From positions 222,570 through 286,569 of the forward strand of contig SSNP01000290.1 in assembly GCA_006937955.1 (NCBI GenBank): DNA of 64,000 bases. The letters are read 5' to 3'. Source of the stretch: Pachypanchax playfairii (taxonomy: Eukaryota; Chordata; Actinopteri; Cyprinodontiformes; Aplocheilidae). The position numbers and the translations under genes are program-made. Below, one piece after another: positions 46,483-58,338 of the stretch (position 1 is its first letter; each line of letters begins with the position of its first letter). The notes beneath the pieces were generated by a model that saw only the letters and a program-made list of their open reading frames with translations, was not told the origin of the DNA and searched no databases.

Positions 46483-46613
46483 TTAACAAGCAACTAAAAA
46501 CATATTTTAAAACTTACTTTATCTTTTTATTGCTTTTATGTGTCATGATAGATTTTAATGTAAAGCACATTGTGACTTGAAAGGTGCTCTATATATAAAG
46601 TTTTACTTACTTA
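46483..46613 (+). pseudogene. LINE 3' end, part 2, with TTAC tail
   Basis: After the MITE the sequence resumes with KQLKTYFKT, the expected last conserved motif of the ORF2 C-terminus. A 3' untranslated part 'taatgtaaagcacattgtga' and 'ggtgctctatatataaag' follows, and it ends in 'ttacttactta', the short microsatellite at which such LINEs terminate. It marks the true 3' end of the insertion. Confidence 0.78.
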
Positions 46614-48839
46614 CAAAAAGAGATATTATGATGAAACAAACAGATAAAGAGGTGATGCTAACTAATAGTACACTGTGGTGATCAACAATCTACAGAGGAC
46701 AGATGTGAGATGTATCAGGTCCAGGCAGCAGTAACATAAAGACCATGGAACACTAAAAGCTCGATAAATGGAAGGGCTGAATGAGGAAATAGAGAAGCTG
46801 TGGAAAGTCAAGGCCTCAGTGACATCGGTGGTCATCGGAGCGCTCAGAACTGTGACCTCTGAGCTGGAGATACTGTAATAGATCCCAGGAACAACATGAG
46901 AAGATCTCTGTCTCTGTCCCAAACAGCGTGAAACCCTCAACCCTCCACGTCTCTGGTAGAGGACCCAAGCTTAGAAGTGAAAATGTGACAGGCTATGTGA
47001 ATAAATGGTCAGCTCAAAATTAGTTGTTTTATTGTTTCAATTCAAGTGATGTTCACTTTCAAGACCAATTGGATTTACTTCAAGTTAAAAACTGAACAAA
47101 CCTGTTTTCGATAATTATTATTAATCATAATAATCAAAAGTTAAAATTTATGATGTTATGTGGTGTGTCAGGTTAAGATTTTCCTATTAAAATCTACAAA
47201 AAGACAGAAAAAGGGGACGACAAACAGTATTTTGATTCCTTCTAGTTGTTAATTAATACCTTGCAACTCTGACAGAAAGAGAAACATCTTTGTTTTTAGT
47301 ATCCAGCACTCAGTAATAGGAAGTAAAAAGGACGACAGCCTCAAAGCCCTACTTACACGCTGAACAAACACAGCACTTTCATATTACTGTAGACAACAGC
47401 TCTGATTAATTTCCAGCATTTTATCTGATGTCTTCATATGTTTAATCAGATGGACGTGGCGTTTCTCACGACCGATTTCTTCCTGCATGCCTCAGTTTAT
47501 GTTCCAAATAAATATCATTTGAACAGCTTTGGGAAATCCCTCACAGATAGGATCAATTTTTGCTCTATGACAGAGAAAGAGCAGCAGCTTTTTTTTATTT
47601 GTCAGGCAAGATAGAATCAATCAATTGGTAAGTGATGTGCAGCCACACCACAACAGGTTTGCAGAGATTGAGTCAGAGCCAGCATTGCCTAACCCCACCC
47701 CCCACCCCCAAAACACCAACCACCACAGCATTTTAATTAGATTAAGGCCACTTGCTCTCGTGTTACTTATTGGATGCATTTACGTCTCAGTTATGAGCTG
47801 CAACAGCACAGTTCGGTCGCAATAATATTGCATTTAATTTTATACTTTAAGTCAAAAACATAAACTAGTTTTAGATAATATAAACCTGATATACCTACAT
47901 ACTACAAACCTAATATATAAAACTTCTTTATTAGCATAAATGACATTATAAAAAACCTTTTTCTTCCTGTTTTTTCTCTTTTCATACTGCTTCTCTTTGT
48001 CTTTGTGTATACCTGTTAAAGTGTGTGTGTGTGTGGTGTAGTGACCTTTGTCTGATGGATTGTTTTCTCCCAAATGAAGACATAAAGGAGGCGGAGCAGG
48101 TGTGCATGTGTGTGCTCTGTAGAAAATAGAAAAGGGGGATCTTGGAGTAAGTAGAGATGAGCTTCTGCTCTGCCGTGTAATTATGCACTCCTCTTTCACC
48201 TCCCTCCACTCAGCTCCTCTTCAATACCTCGTCCCCTCCCCACTTTTTTCTTCCACTCTCATTCTGCAGCAGCAGCAGCTCCCAGCTGAGCCGCAGGTGG
48301 TGGCAATCTCTGTCCGTCCCACCGCCTCGACTGTTTACACAGCACGGAGCTGAAAGCTGGAGAGCTGCTGCCCAATAACACAGGCTTTACTGCTCAGACA
48401 GCACAACCTCCCCACATGCACGTCTCAAAAGCAACAGCATGGACATGCACACACACAGCCACAACTCATCCGTAGTTTAGCAGAAAACTCCCTAAATTAT
48501 ATTCAAGACTCACCAAAAACACAGACTGTGTGAGGGATTTCATTGTAATTCACAAACTCACTTGTTATTTATCCAAATGGGATTTTACATGTTCCAATAG
48601 ATTTCCTTTTTATATTGCAACCCTCTTTGTCTTAACTCAGCCTTTAAAAATATAACCCACCAACTACCTTCATGAAAAACACACCATCAGAGCTGAAGGA
48701 CAATATTAAAGGGGTTTTAATCATGAACAATCCAGAAAATATTATATGAAATGGGTAAAGACACTCTGCAGTTCAGCTGTTTCATGAAGAAGCTGTCCAT
48801 GGTGCTGAACATTCTCTCTTGTTTCTCTCTCTGTACTTT
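46614..48839. other. noncoding stretch with a GC-richer block near 48230-48400
   Basis: A C-rich run lies at 47691-47712. At 48180-48270 a pyrimidine-rich tract precedes 'cagcagcagcagctcccagc', followed by about 130 bases of GC-richer sequence. This could be a 5' noncoding exon or promoter, but no ORF, CpG cluster or donor settles it. The 115-residue minus frame at 47852-48199 is low-complexity and unsupported. Confidence 0.35.
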
Positions 48840-48876
48840 ATCAGAATCAGGCTTATTTGACCAAGTATGTCACACA
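48840..48876 (+). repeat. relic of 'ATCAGAATCAG...CCAAGTATGT' repeat
   Basis: The 37 bases 'atcagaatcaggcttatttg' plus 'accaagtatgt' resemble the end of a common fish repeat that reads '...cagctttattggccaagtatgt'. It lies immediately left of the MITE at 48877. I could not see a convincing continuation on the other side. Confidence 0.45.
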
Positions 48877-49439
48877 CAGCGTTGGGTGTAATGAGTTACA
48901 AAGTAACACGTTACAGTAATAATATTACAAATATTGGTAACTCAGTAATGTAACTAGTTAACTTGGTGACGCCTGTAATATATTACTTGTTACAAAGATA
49001 AACCTTTATTTGTTCCTTTCATTACAGTATGGAGCTCTGAGCTCCTCCAAGCTCTCCCCTTCAGTCCTGGTGTATTTACCGCATGTCCTACCATATATGG
49101 GCTGTGTCCAACTTCAGGGTCTGCATACTTCGAAGGCTGGATTTGTTGTTTGACAGCCCACTCAGTTAAAACTTTATTTTAATACCAAATGTGTAACTTG
49201 AGGTCATATAAGTTTACAGTTATTCATTGCACTTAGCATTAAATAAGGGTCAAAAAGAGATCTTTGGTGCCATTATTGAAACAAAACAATATTGCTAGTC
49301 ACTTTTGGAGTGCAAAAGTAATCAGAAAGTAGTGTAACTTTCAGAAGTGAGAAACTAAATAGTGTAATATATTACTTTTTTGAAAAGTAACTTGTAATGT
49401 GTAACTAGTTACTTTTTTGGAGTAACTTACCCAACTCTG
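48877..49439. mobile_element. hAT-type MITE, family 2 (GTAACTAGTTAC-rich)
   Basis: A 563-bp element. The left end reads CAGCGTTGGGTGTAATGAGT and the right end on the other strand CAGAGTTGGGTAAGTTACTC. Both ends lead into arrays of 'agtaac' and 'gttac' motifs. Flanks gtcacaca (48869-48876) and atcacaga (49440-49447) match at six of eight positions, consistent with a hAT 8-bp target duplication with mutations. No transposase. This TIR type is abundant in fish genomes. Confidence 0.78.
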
Positions 49440-49447
49440 ATCACAGA

Positions 49448-51422
49448 CAGTCCATTTCACATTTGTTTTTGTACTTATAGACCTATATCTGAAAAATAGA
49501 CATCATTAGACACATACATGAGATGCATTTAGCAACATGGTCCACCATAAATGACTGATTGATAAATGATAAACATTAGGCTCTTTCTCTGAAATCGCCA
49601 CCTATAATTTCCCATGGTCAGGTTCATTCTGTATGACTGTGGTCTTTTGTTTAGGTAATACAGGTGATTCTCTCGCCATGAAGGCGTTTTTAATCCCTTT
49701 CCCACTCGCAGGAGGTGGCAATTTATCGTGCCGAGCGTGTCGAAGCGCTAACACGCCACAAGAACAGATGCTGTGCTTTAACAGATAACACTCGTAGAAT
49801 AAGATGCAGCATTCAGATTAGGTGTGGTGTCAAATAAATTACATGGTTCTGGAGTACATGGCAAGTTTTAGAACAACATTCTTCATATCAGATCAGCAGT
49901 AAGTTTTGGTAAGACGGGGAAATGAAACACAGCTTTTTATGGTGCTGGACCCAAAGAACACCTTCACTAAGCTTCACATAAAAAATTATGTACATGCTAA
50001 AAGAGCTTAGATATTTTCTGCCTACATATGATCAAATGCACTCCTGTCAGTTTCATGCTAATGTTTGCTCTGAGTAGTTTCTGTGCAGAAAATATCACCT
50101 GCATTCATTCTTTCAAAAGCAAACTCTATTTGTTGGATCTTTTTTAGCTTTACAGCCTTTCGTTATGAGTTTGACAGGCAGAGAGAATGTGTTTATACGG
50201 CTTTATACGCCTCTCTGAGAATTCAATTTCACTCTAATATCCTGGTATTAATGTCTAATTTTCTGCATCATGACCACGTTTACTTGTAAATTCCATTTTT
50301 GGCTCAGAATAAAAACATTTAAGACTTCAATTATCAGAGGAGTAATCACAACCGCACGCTTTTAGCTGCACGCTGCTATAATATGCTTAATGTTGGGAAA
50401 AATGTGCTTTAGGACATCCCCAAATGTTGCTTATTTCCTCGTGACTCCAAATTCTTCTTTTAGCTCTGAATTTTATGTGAAGGAAGACAAAAACGTTGTT
50501 TCGTAGCATCACACCATCTGCTTTATTTACAATCTGCAAGGGAAGCAGCATAAATCAAAGAACCAGATGAGTGTAATTGTTTTACTTTATTGGTGCTGAT
50601 GCAACTACTTAATCCTTTAATCCCATTTACTTAATAAGTGAAGTTTACATTGACAAAGCTTACAGACTTAGAAGATGCACTAAAGCAGAAGAATGCACCA
50701 ACAAAGGTACAAATAAACTAAACGATCAATTTCCCTGTTGCTCTTGTTCAGCTCGTTGGGTAAGAAGTGGCATCATCCTGACAAATACACAAACCCAGCA
50801 GCGAAACCTTTTCATCTTCTGTCCTCACAGTCATTAAAGCTCTCTGGGTGTTGGTGAAGTAATGACTCTGTTTTTTTTTTTTTTTTTTTCTTTATCAGCA
50901 TGTTTGTGAATATCTAAAGACACTTTGAACATACCGTTAAAGAAAATCCGTCTGGGTGGTAGTTATCCTTCTATGACACAATATGCTTCTCTTCATGAAA
51001 GATGTTAAAAAGCAGCGACATGAATTCGGCTCTGTGGAAAAATGACATCACCAAAAGGCCCATCAGCCACACGCACAACAATGATCCGTTTTACAACCTC
51101 TCATTTTTTGTTGTCGCTTTTATTTTTTTCTATGTTTCTTCGTCAGAATCAGTAACACATAAATTACTTTTTTTGAGACACTCAGAAGACGATGGCCGCA
51201 GTGGGAGGAGGTGAATCCAGAATTATTACTCCTGTGAATCATATCAGCAGATGCCTTTCCTTTTCTGTGTGAGCGTACATGTGAGTTTGCCTGCCTATTA
51301 AAGAGCACTCTTAATCTGATGCATGAAGGGAAGCCCACACATAAAAGTAAGGAGAAATGACCTGAGACTGTGAGAGGCACCCACTCACTGGAGGTTGCTG
51401 CCAGGTCAGGATGATCCACCCT
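49448..51422. other. noncoding stretch with poly-T at 50871-50889
   Basis: No gene or repeat copy recognised. A run of 19 T lies at 50871-50889. The segment at 50080-50480 is evenly composed and might be conserved. The 68-residue frame at 50083-50289 has no motif. Confidence 0.42.
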
Positions 51423-51572
51423 TCAGTTGGTTTGCTCCGTACCAGTTGTGTTGGACTCAATCCAGTTGTAGCTGCCTTTGGAGAAAACAGAGTTGACCTT
51501 TTCCAGCGCTTGCAGATGCAGGATATAAACTCTGAAGGGGTTGTGATCCTTGTCTTGGCACCACTCCTGCTC
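51423..51572 (-). other. possible coding remnant, 49 codons
   Basis: On the minus strand a frame reads EQEWCQDKDHNPFRVYILHL and on to NWIESNTTGTEQTN before TGA at 51423-51425. The residue mix, with Trp, Tyr and Cys well spread and few low-complexity runs, is more protein-like than its neighbours. A TAA lies two codons upstream of the first residue given, and an 'agcag' acceptor-like AG follows it, but without a good pyrimidine tract. Another frame of the same strand is also open. It may be a decayed transposon or host exon; I cannot name it. Confidence 0.22.
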
Positions 51573-52204
51573 ATTTTATTGCTTTCTCTTGTTCTGGATG
51601 GATTTAATCACTATATAATACCTTCAATGTGATATGAAATTTGTATTCTTCCCATATTTTTCAGATCCAGGCATGTATGTTAGCAGCTCATCAAAGTGGT
51701 CCCACAAAAAAGAAGCTGTTAGCCTGTAACTGTATTTTATTGAACTGTAATGGGATTAGGTTTTCACTTATTGCTATTTTAAGAGAGATGGAACCATCCA
51801 AAAAGCTGCAGTCTGTTCTGTCATCACCATCCTCTAACTCAGTCCTGCCACTTCTTCTGCACGCCTTCCTCTGGCTGCTTCTTTCGCTTTCAGAGCTCGA
51901 GTGTTGGCACACAAGCTGGTCAGAAACTGAAGCTTATTTCTTAGCTGCAGTCACTGTGAGTGGCTCTGGACTAAGACACCTACTAAATCACTGTAATGAA
52001 AATGTAACACTGAATGATGGTTCCTATGGTTTCTGCTGCCCACGCTGTTGTCTCCTTAAAAGATAAAGTGCTTCATTTTGCTCAAAATCACCAATATCAG
52101 ATGCTGTTCAATTACTTGGAGACAGCTTGCCAATACTGATATTATCTCCTTGTCTGTCTATTATTTCATCAGACATATAAACTAAAAGAAGCTGGAAGAA
52201 TGTT
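51573..52204. other. noncoding stretch, nothing recognised
   Basis: Contains a 141-residue plus-strand frame (51641-52066) and an antisense frame, neither with a recognisable domain, splice context or biased codon use. I treat both as chance. Confidence 0.4.
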
Positions 52205-53070
52205 TGTTGTTTGTGATGTACTGTCTCTGTCCACGCCACCGTCCTGCCTTGTCAGCTTGTCCTCACCACGATGTGGTTTAGTTTATTTGATTTGGGGTCT
52301 GTTTAGGAGTCTGAGTTTGTTTAATTCCCCATCTGTTTTGTTATATTAGTTTAGAGCTTTAAACTGATCATGTGTTGGCTTTTCTTCTCACATTTCCCGC
52401 CTTTATTTTAGTTTGTTTTACTGCTGTGAGCTGGTTTTTGTTTTTAAGCAGTTTGGAGTCAGTTTTGTGTCATGTGATTCCTCCCTTACTTAGTCTGGTA
52501 TTATAGTTCTTGTTCCCTGGCAATCACACTCACTCTACACACCTGTCTGTCTCCCCAATTAAACCCTTTTGTCTCTCACGTTCACCCCTTGTTTTCTGAA
52601 TGCCAAGCGCTTCCAGACCCACGTTAAGTCTGTCTGATCATTGATCACCTTGTTATTCTGACCCTGGACTGTTCCTGACTTCATGTTTGCCTGCTCCATT
52701 TGGATTTTTCTCTGGGTTCTGATTCCTTGGGATTTGAACCTTCTTCTGCCTCCGCCTCATCCCCCCGTCTGTTTGTCAGCCTGCAATCAGATTGTTGACC
52801 TCTGCTCATATTTTGGATTTTTGGACTCTGGACATTAGTTTATCTTGCCTGCTTCTTTATTGAACTGTGTGTGACCCTGGACTGTTTAACCTCAAACCTG
52901 TCACTGTGCCACCTGCCTGCATCGTCAGCAGTCCCTGCCAGCTATCCTGCCTTTGTCCCTGTTTTCTGCTCTGCCCAAAATAATCAGCTTTTCAAAAATG
53001 CCTTTAACTGCTCTGTCTGCTTGCATTTAGGTCCAAAACAACATCAGAGCATCACACGTGACACTAAATT
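52205..53070 (+). repeat. retroelement-tail-like block
   Basis: A long run of T-rich, 'cctg'- and 'ctgcc'-rich sequence from about 52205 to 'gcttgcatttaggtcc' and 'catcacacgtgaca'. This resembles the 3' noncoding region of degraded fish retroelements, which commonly end with 'ctgcatttgggtcc...tgaca'. No coding part is present. The call rests on style and the tail motif. Confidence 0.38.
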
Positions 53071-56000
53071 AGGGTGACCAAACATCCTCTTCTCCCTTTA
53101 GACCAAAAAAATGCATCTGGCAGGGATTCTCAAATCATCCAGGATTTCACTTTAACCTCATTCTCAAACATTTTTACAGAGAATTTGTCTTGTGCTTCCA
53201 ACTTCCTCCTCCCCCTCCTGAGTCTACTCGCTGAAGTGAGTAGTGGGGGGAGTGAAAGTGATATAATCAAATTAGAATTTGTGCCATTGGTCAATCAAAC
53301 ACACTCAGTCTTCATGCCAACATCAGTCAGTCAGCACCTGTAGCTCCAATCACTACTTCCTGTACTGTGAGTCTCTTTAATAACTGCAAACGGTGTCCTC
53401 ATCAGCAGTAAGAACATTTCTAAATAAAAATGTAAATCAACAGATAAACTGAAGAAAAAGGGCCCAAGGCAGGCACTTTGCTGTTAGTGTCAGATAAAGG
53501 TAACCCAAATAAGTTCAGTTATACTGATAGGAAACTTGTATCATTATCGGTAACTGGCTGCCATTGTTACACAGTCTTCAGTACTCATGGTATCATCTAT
53601 TACACAGGCCACAGTTACAATCGTGATTGCATTTAAGCCACCTAGTGAACTTCCTGAAGAAGCTGCTGAATCAAAGTGAAAATTTGAGGTCACAAACCTT
53701 AAAAACTGTTTAGAAATATTAACTACTTACAATACAACAAGGAACTAGCTACAAAGTTATGATCATGTAGCAGACTGCATGAACACCAGTTCACAAAGCT
53801 TCACAGCACCAGTCACAAAATCGGATCTGCAGAATTTATCCAATATAAATAAATTTAGACCCATAAACATGTTGAACTGCTCCGTTTGTAAAATGAAGAT
53901 GCAAATACTTACAATACTATGAAAACTGTCCACATTGACATAACAATATATATATATATATATATATTGCATATACACAGTATATAGGGTTGCAGTGCTA
54001 GCAGCTGCAAGTGACACATAGTTACCCACAATGCATTGTGCCAGGCAGGTTACCATTGTTTCAATTGGAGTGTCCTATCTGTGTAACTTAATCTGTGATA
54101 GAACTGCAGCAAGGGTAGAAAGTTAATCAAGTGTATCTGTAGAGTACTTTGTGAGTAAGACTGGTAATACTGTTGTTGTTGTTGCAGGAAGTGCTTTTGC
54201 TTTCCACCCTGCTACAAGTTAATCAATGGACATCATTTTAGTCTTGTTAAAGGACAATAAAGTGAATTACATACTAAAATCTATTAGCAAATCTCTTTCT
54301 AAAAACCTCTTCCCTTATGGTAACCAATCAAACTGACAACAGAGTGCATGTGGTGTTCTGACTTTCACATAAAGCCATAAGTTTGTTCTTTTTTCCCATG
54401 ATCCTTAGAGCTGTTTTAAACTCTTATCAACTGTTTTTTAAATTTTGGTGGTATTTAGAGGAAATCTGCCATGAAAACATCCAGTACACATAAAGCTGAA
54501 AATCGAAATAAATATGCACGTTTTTATCACTCTGGGCTGTGACTGGAAGTCACAGGGGAGTTTTCTAGAGATCTCAAAACATCTGCAACTCCATTTCTTC
54601 AAGTGTGTCGCTAAGCATCACTCTGGTGTCACTGAAGTTTTGAACAATTCACAAGACAAACTTTCTGTCAAAATAGTCACAGAGTTGTTTAGAATCCTTG
54701 TCAGTGCTGTTTAGTTCCTTGAGTCAGAAAATGTGATGTAACTTATGTAGGAAGTGGAAGACTGCAAAACATAATTGTGACTGAGACAAACAAGAGAATG
54801 TGACATTTCGGACACGAGATAGGTATGAAATGTCATTAAACCTAAAATTATTTATAAGATTTTGTTAAATTGCAAATATAAAGGGCGTATTTAATCAATT
54901 GTATGAGTTACGGTATCCTCAATAAAGTTTTTTTTCTTAAGTGTTTTAATTTTCTTTAGGATATGAAATATAATTTTACACTTCATTTGCAATTTTCTTT
55001 GAAACATATTTTTCTAAAAGGTTTTCATGTATCTGCTCTGATGGAAAATATGCGTTTGGATTATGGACTATATATTTGATCTTGTTATTACATTATCCTT
55101 ATTAAGAGTGCACACACACAGTACCAGTGTGTGGTTGTCTATAGCATGAAACACTGAATTTCGATGTGCAAAAAACTATGATAAGCTTCTGAATACGCGT
55201 CCACCGTAGTGAGCACTATGCATTAACGCCATAAAACACTTTGTGACTAAAGTGAAACAGCGATGTGGGAAATTTTGCTTGCCATTCACCCAAATGTTGT
55301 AATTTATTAATATTTTGGACATGTATACGAGTCGTAAGCACCAATTTAGTTTGATTTAAACTTAAAATTATGTATTTTTGTTCGCAATATTTTTCTTCCC
55401 AACTAAGAGCCAAGCTTTATAAGATGTGAATTACTTTTCATTCTTACATGATGTTTCTTACATGAACATGATTTCATTCTTACAGAGGAGCCATTTCTGG
55501 CTGGTATGAACTTATCCTTGTCTGTTTGTTCACATTAACCAGTAATGGTGCCTTAGTGGGTTTTTTCTGTTTTTTTAGGCTTTTGTTGGCTTTTCAGAGT
55601 CAAGCGACACGACATCATCGGTGTCAGATTCAGCTGTCCTGTCCTTACTATAAAACATCAATTCAGCTCTATAACAACCTGAACTACTGATTCACTGGTG
55701 TAACAACAAAGCTTCACATTTGTGCTCCATAACGTCACACAGAATGATATGGAACAGTAAGCGTATAAAGTCCCTGCTTAATATTCCCCCCTAAAGCTAA
55801 ACTGTAGGAGCAACAGCACTTGAAACTAAAATATGAAAAAGGTGACAAATAACTGGGGCAGTTCTCTCTTAAATGCTGAAATGTCACAGGCCAGGATAAT
55901 TTGCATTAAACTCCACTGTGTACTGCGCTGTACCGGATGATGCCTTCCAGGTTTCATTTGCAATTAAGGTTCATTAGCAAAGTTACTTTTAATCTTTCCT

Positions 56001-57647
56001 GGTTGTGGATTATAAGCCTGCGTGTGACTGAAAGACACACTATGTTCTGGCACCAAAGACACACTAAACGTAAGCTAATAGCATTAACAGTAATTAGTTT
56101 ACCTTTAGCTTTCCAGATTGTTCAGTGAGGCCAAATTACTCATGTCATTCTGTGCTGCAGGAGCACTTTTGTGTAAACGTAACACACGTTGACTTGTAAA
56201 GATTGTTAAATCCTGTTAACAAGCGCTGAGGCATGAGCTGCATCTTTGAAGGAAAATTTACCTTCCTAAGCTTTTTTTTTTTTTGTTGCAGCATTTCACA
56301 CTCTGGTTACATGGTTCGTACACACAGTTTCCTCAAAAGTATTTTCATCAAAACCATCCAGGTATTTAATTAGTTTTTTATAAGATTATTTATGCAAATA
56401 TCAGAATGTTTGAGGATATCTCATAACAAATAGCCTTAACCATTTGGTTTAAATTGGTTGTATCTTCATATGTAAAGATGAACTGGTCTCTGTCTACTTC
56501 CATTGCTTCAGTAAAATGAAGCCAAAAGTTTCCTGAAGTTGCCATGTTGAACCAGAGTCTGCATGACAGAGAAACAGAGTTAAAAGCCCCGCCTACTCAC
56601 AACAACTACATGAATAAACAGAAGACAACACTAGTACGATTAGAGTGTCAATAAGGGCTAACATCACAAATGTATTGAACGGTAAATCCATTGAAATAAA
56701 ACAATACATTCAAAGTACAAGTACATCATTCAGATATAACACACATTATTTAACAATCTGTTTAAAACAATGTATTTGTGCCTATTGTTTTATGCACCTA
56801 ATTAATAAAACACCACATACAACTGCATGATGCTGCATACCCACTCAGAGCTGTGCTCATTTTTTAAGTTGTCTGTTTAATCAGTTCCAGTAAGATTTTC
56901 CGAGTATGGCACAGTAACTGTGTTCACTTGAGATGTACTCCAGAAAACCACCTTAAACGCCGGATGGATATGGCGTAATATATTCAAATGAAGCAGTTCA
57001 TGTTACATCAAAGTGCCATAACCTTCAGAATGATGGAAGCACTCAACAGGAGGTACTTGTTCCATGCTGGCAGACGGCACAATTACTACACCACTCAGTG
57101 GGGGATGGAGAGTGCAACCTAGCTCAAATAACACTCCAAACTTCCTGTGTGCTCACTGACTGCTGGTTTTATTTCAGCTCTTAAACCCTCTTCGTGTAAA
57201 CATGACTAATAAGAGAAAAATTGCAAAAGGTGGAAACACACTACTGCATGAATGTGTTGTTTGGTGGTGGAAAAGTAAGACAGCAAAGTATTTACATTAT
57301 CAGCAGAAAGGAGGAGACTGCTTTTTTTTCTTCTCATGATACCGAAGTAATGAATAACAAGAGAAAACATATAAAACAGGTAAAGAAACCCAGTATTTTG
57401 GGTTTGTTTGGATTTTTTTTTTACACCACATACACACATAATAACTAGATTCCGCTCCTATTTTAGCAAGGGTTAAAAAGTGACGCCCATTTCCACGTGC
57501 TGTCATGTTGCATTTTTGGAGCCAGAAAAAATAATTAGTATTTTTTTATTTTATTGTTTACATCAAAAGAGTCCCAAAAGGTCAAAATATGGGCAGCTGT
57601 TATAGCAGTTTCTTTTGTTTCAGCTAATCAGTAGCCAAAACAAAGTG
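53071..57647. other. long noncoding stretch, nothing firmly recognised
   Basis: A (TA)n run of about 24 bases at 53945-53968 is the only clear simple repeat. Frames of 60-97 residues on both strands lack motifs. No transposon copy matches those elsewhere in the window. Some parts (for example 55860-56130) have even composition, but I see no specific function. Confidence 0.42.
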
Positions 57648-57860
57648 CAGTGGGGAATAAAAAGTATTTAGACAGCCAAGTTGATTGTCCAAGTTGTCCC
57701 ACTTAAACAGATGAGAGGTCTGTCATTTTTATCATAGTTAAATTTCAACTGTGAGAGACAGAATCTGAAAAAAAAACAGGAAATTACCTTTTATGATTTT
57801 AAAGAATTAATTTATATATTCTTGGGGAAAATTAATATTTGGACACCCACCAACCAGTTA
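57648..57860 (+). mobile_element. Tc1-type element relic
   Basis: The left segment 'cagtggggaataaaaagtat' with 'gtccaagttgtcccactta', then 'actgtgagagacagaatctg' and 'atatttggacacccacc', follow the order of a fish DNA element whose ends read CAGTGGGGAAAATAAGTATT. Only the first 210 bases remain, and no transposase is present. Its right edge abuts the family B copy that begins near 57862. Confidence 0.65.
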
Positions 57861-57861
57861 C

Positions 57862-58334
57862 AGTGAAATACTCACACAACAGTCTAATGTCCCACCGATG
57901 TTGAAAATAAATTAACAGTGTAACAGATCTCGATCTCAGTCAGCTGGGTGGTCGCTAGTTTCTGTCATTATAAAAAGCCGGTCCAGACCGGAATCATTAT
58001 TTACATGTCCAGACTTCCTGGTTCTATAACGAATCACATGTGAGTCTGCAAGGCTGCCAAGTCTTCAACACAAGCAGCTGGAATTCCACAACGAGCAGCA
58101 ACAAAAAGTAAGAAACCACCACATCCTTCCAACTGAGCAGCTGAGCTGCACGTGATGGGGCGTTCAAACGCACTTAGGAAAACTCAATGCTGAATAAATA
58201 GACCTTCAGATATTCCCAAAAATTGGAATATTGGTCAACCTCAGCATCGGAGTGCACGCACGAATGGGGAGGGGGGGGTTACAAGCTGAAGGCTTTGTGC
58301 TGTTGTTGTGGTGTTCATATTCCATATTCCACCT
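57862..58334 (-). mobile_element. TTAA MITE family B, copy 3 (left end lost)
   Basis: Homology to the inverse of the copy at 40422 starts near 57862 ('tactcacacaacagtctaat') and includes 'cagatctcgatctcag', 'gactcacatgtgattcgtta' on the other strand, and 'gcacgtgatggggcg'. The right end on the other strand reads AGGTGGAATATGG, followed by TTAA at 58335-58338. The left terminal repeat and its TTAA are missing where the Tc1-type relic begins. A G-run at 58261-58278 corresponds to a shorter C/G-run in the other copies. Confidence 0.78.
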
Positions 58335-58338
58335 TTAA

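Noticed and set aside
51641..52066. 141-codon plus-strand frame
   Set aside because: No recognisable domain, an antisense frame over the same DNA, and composition like the surrounding noncoding sequence.
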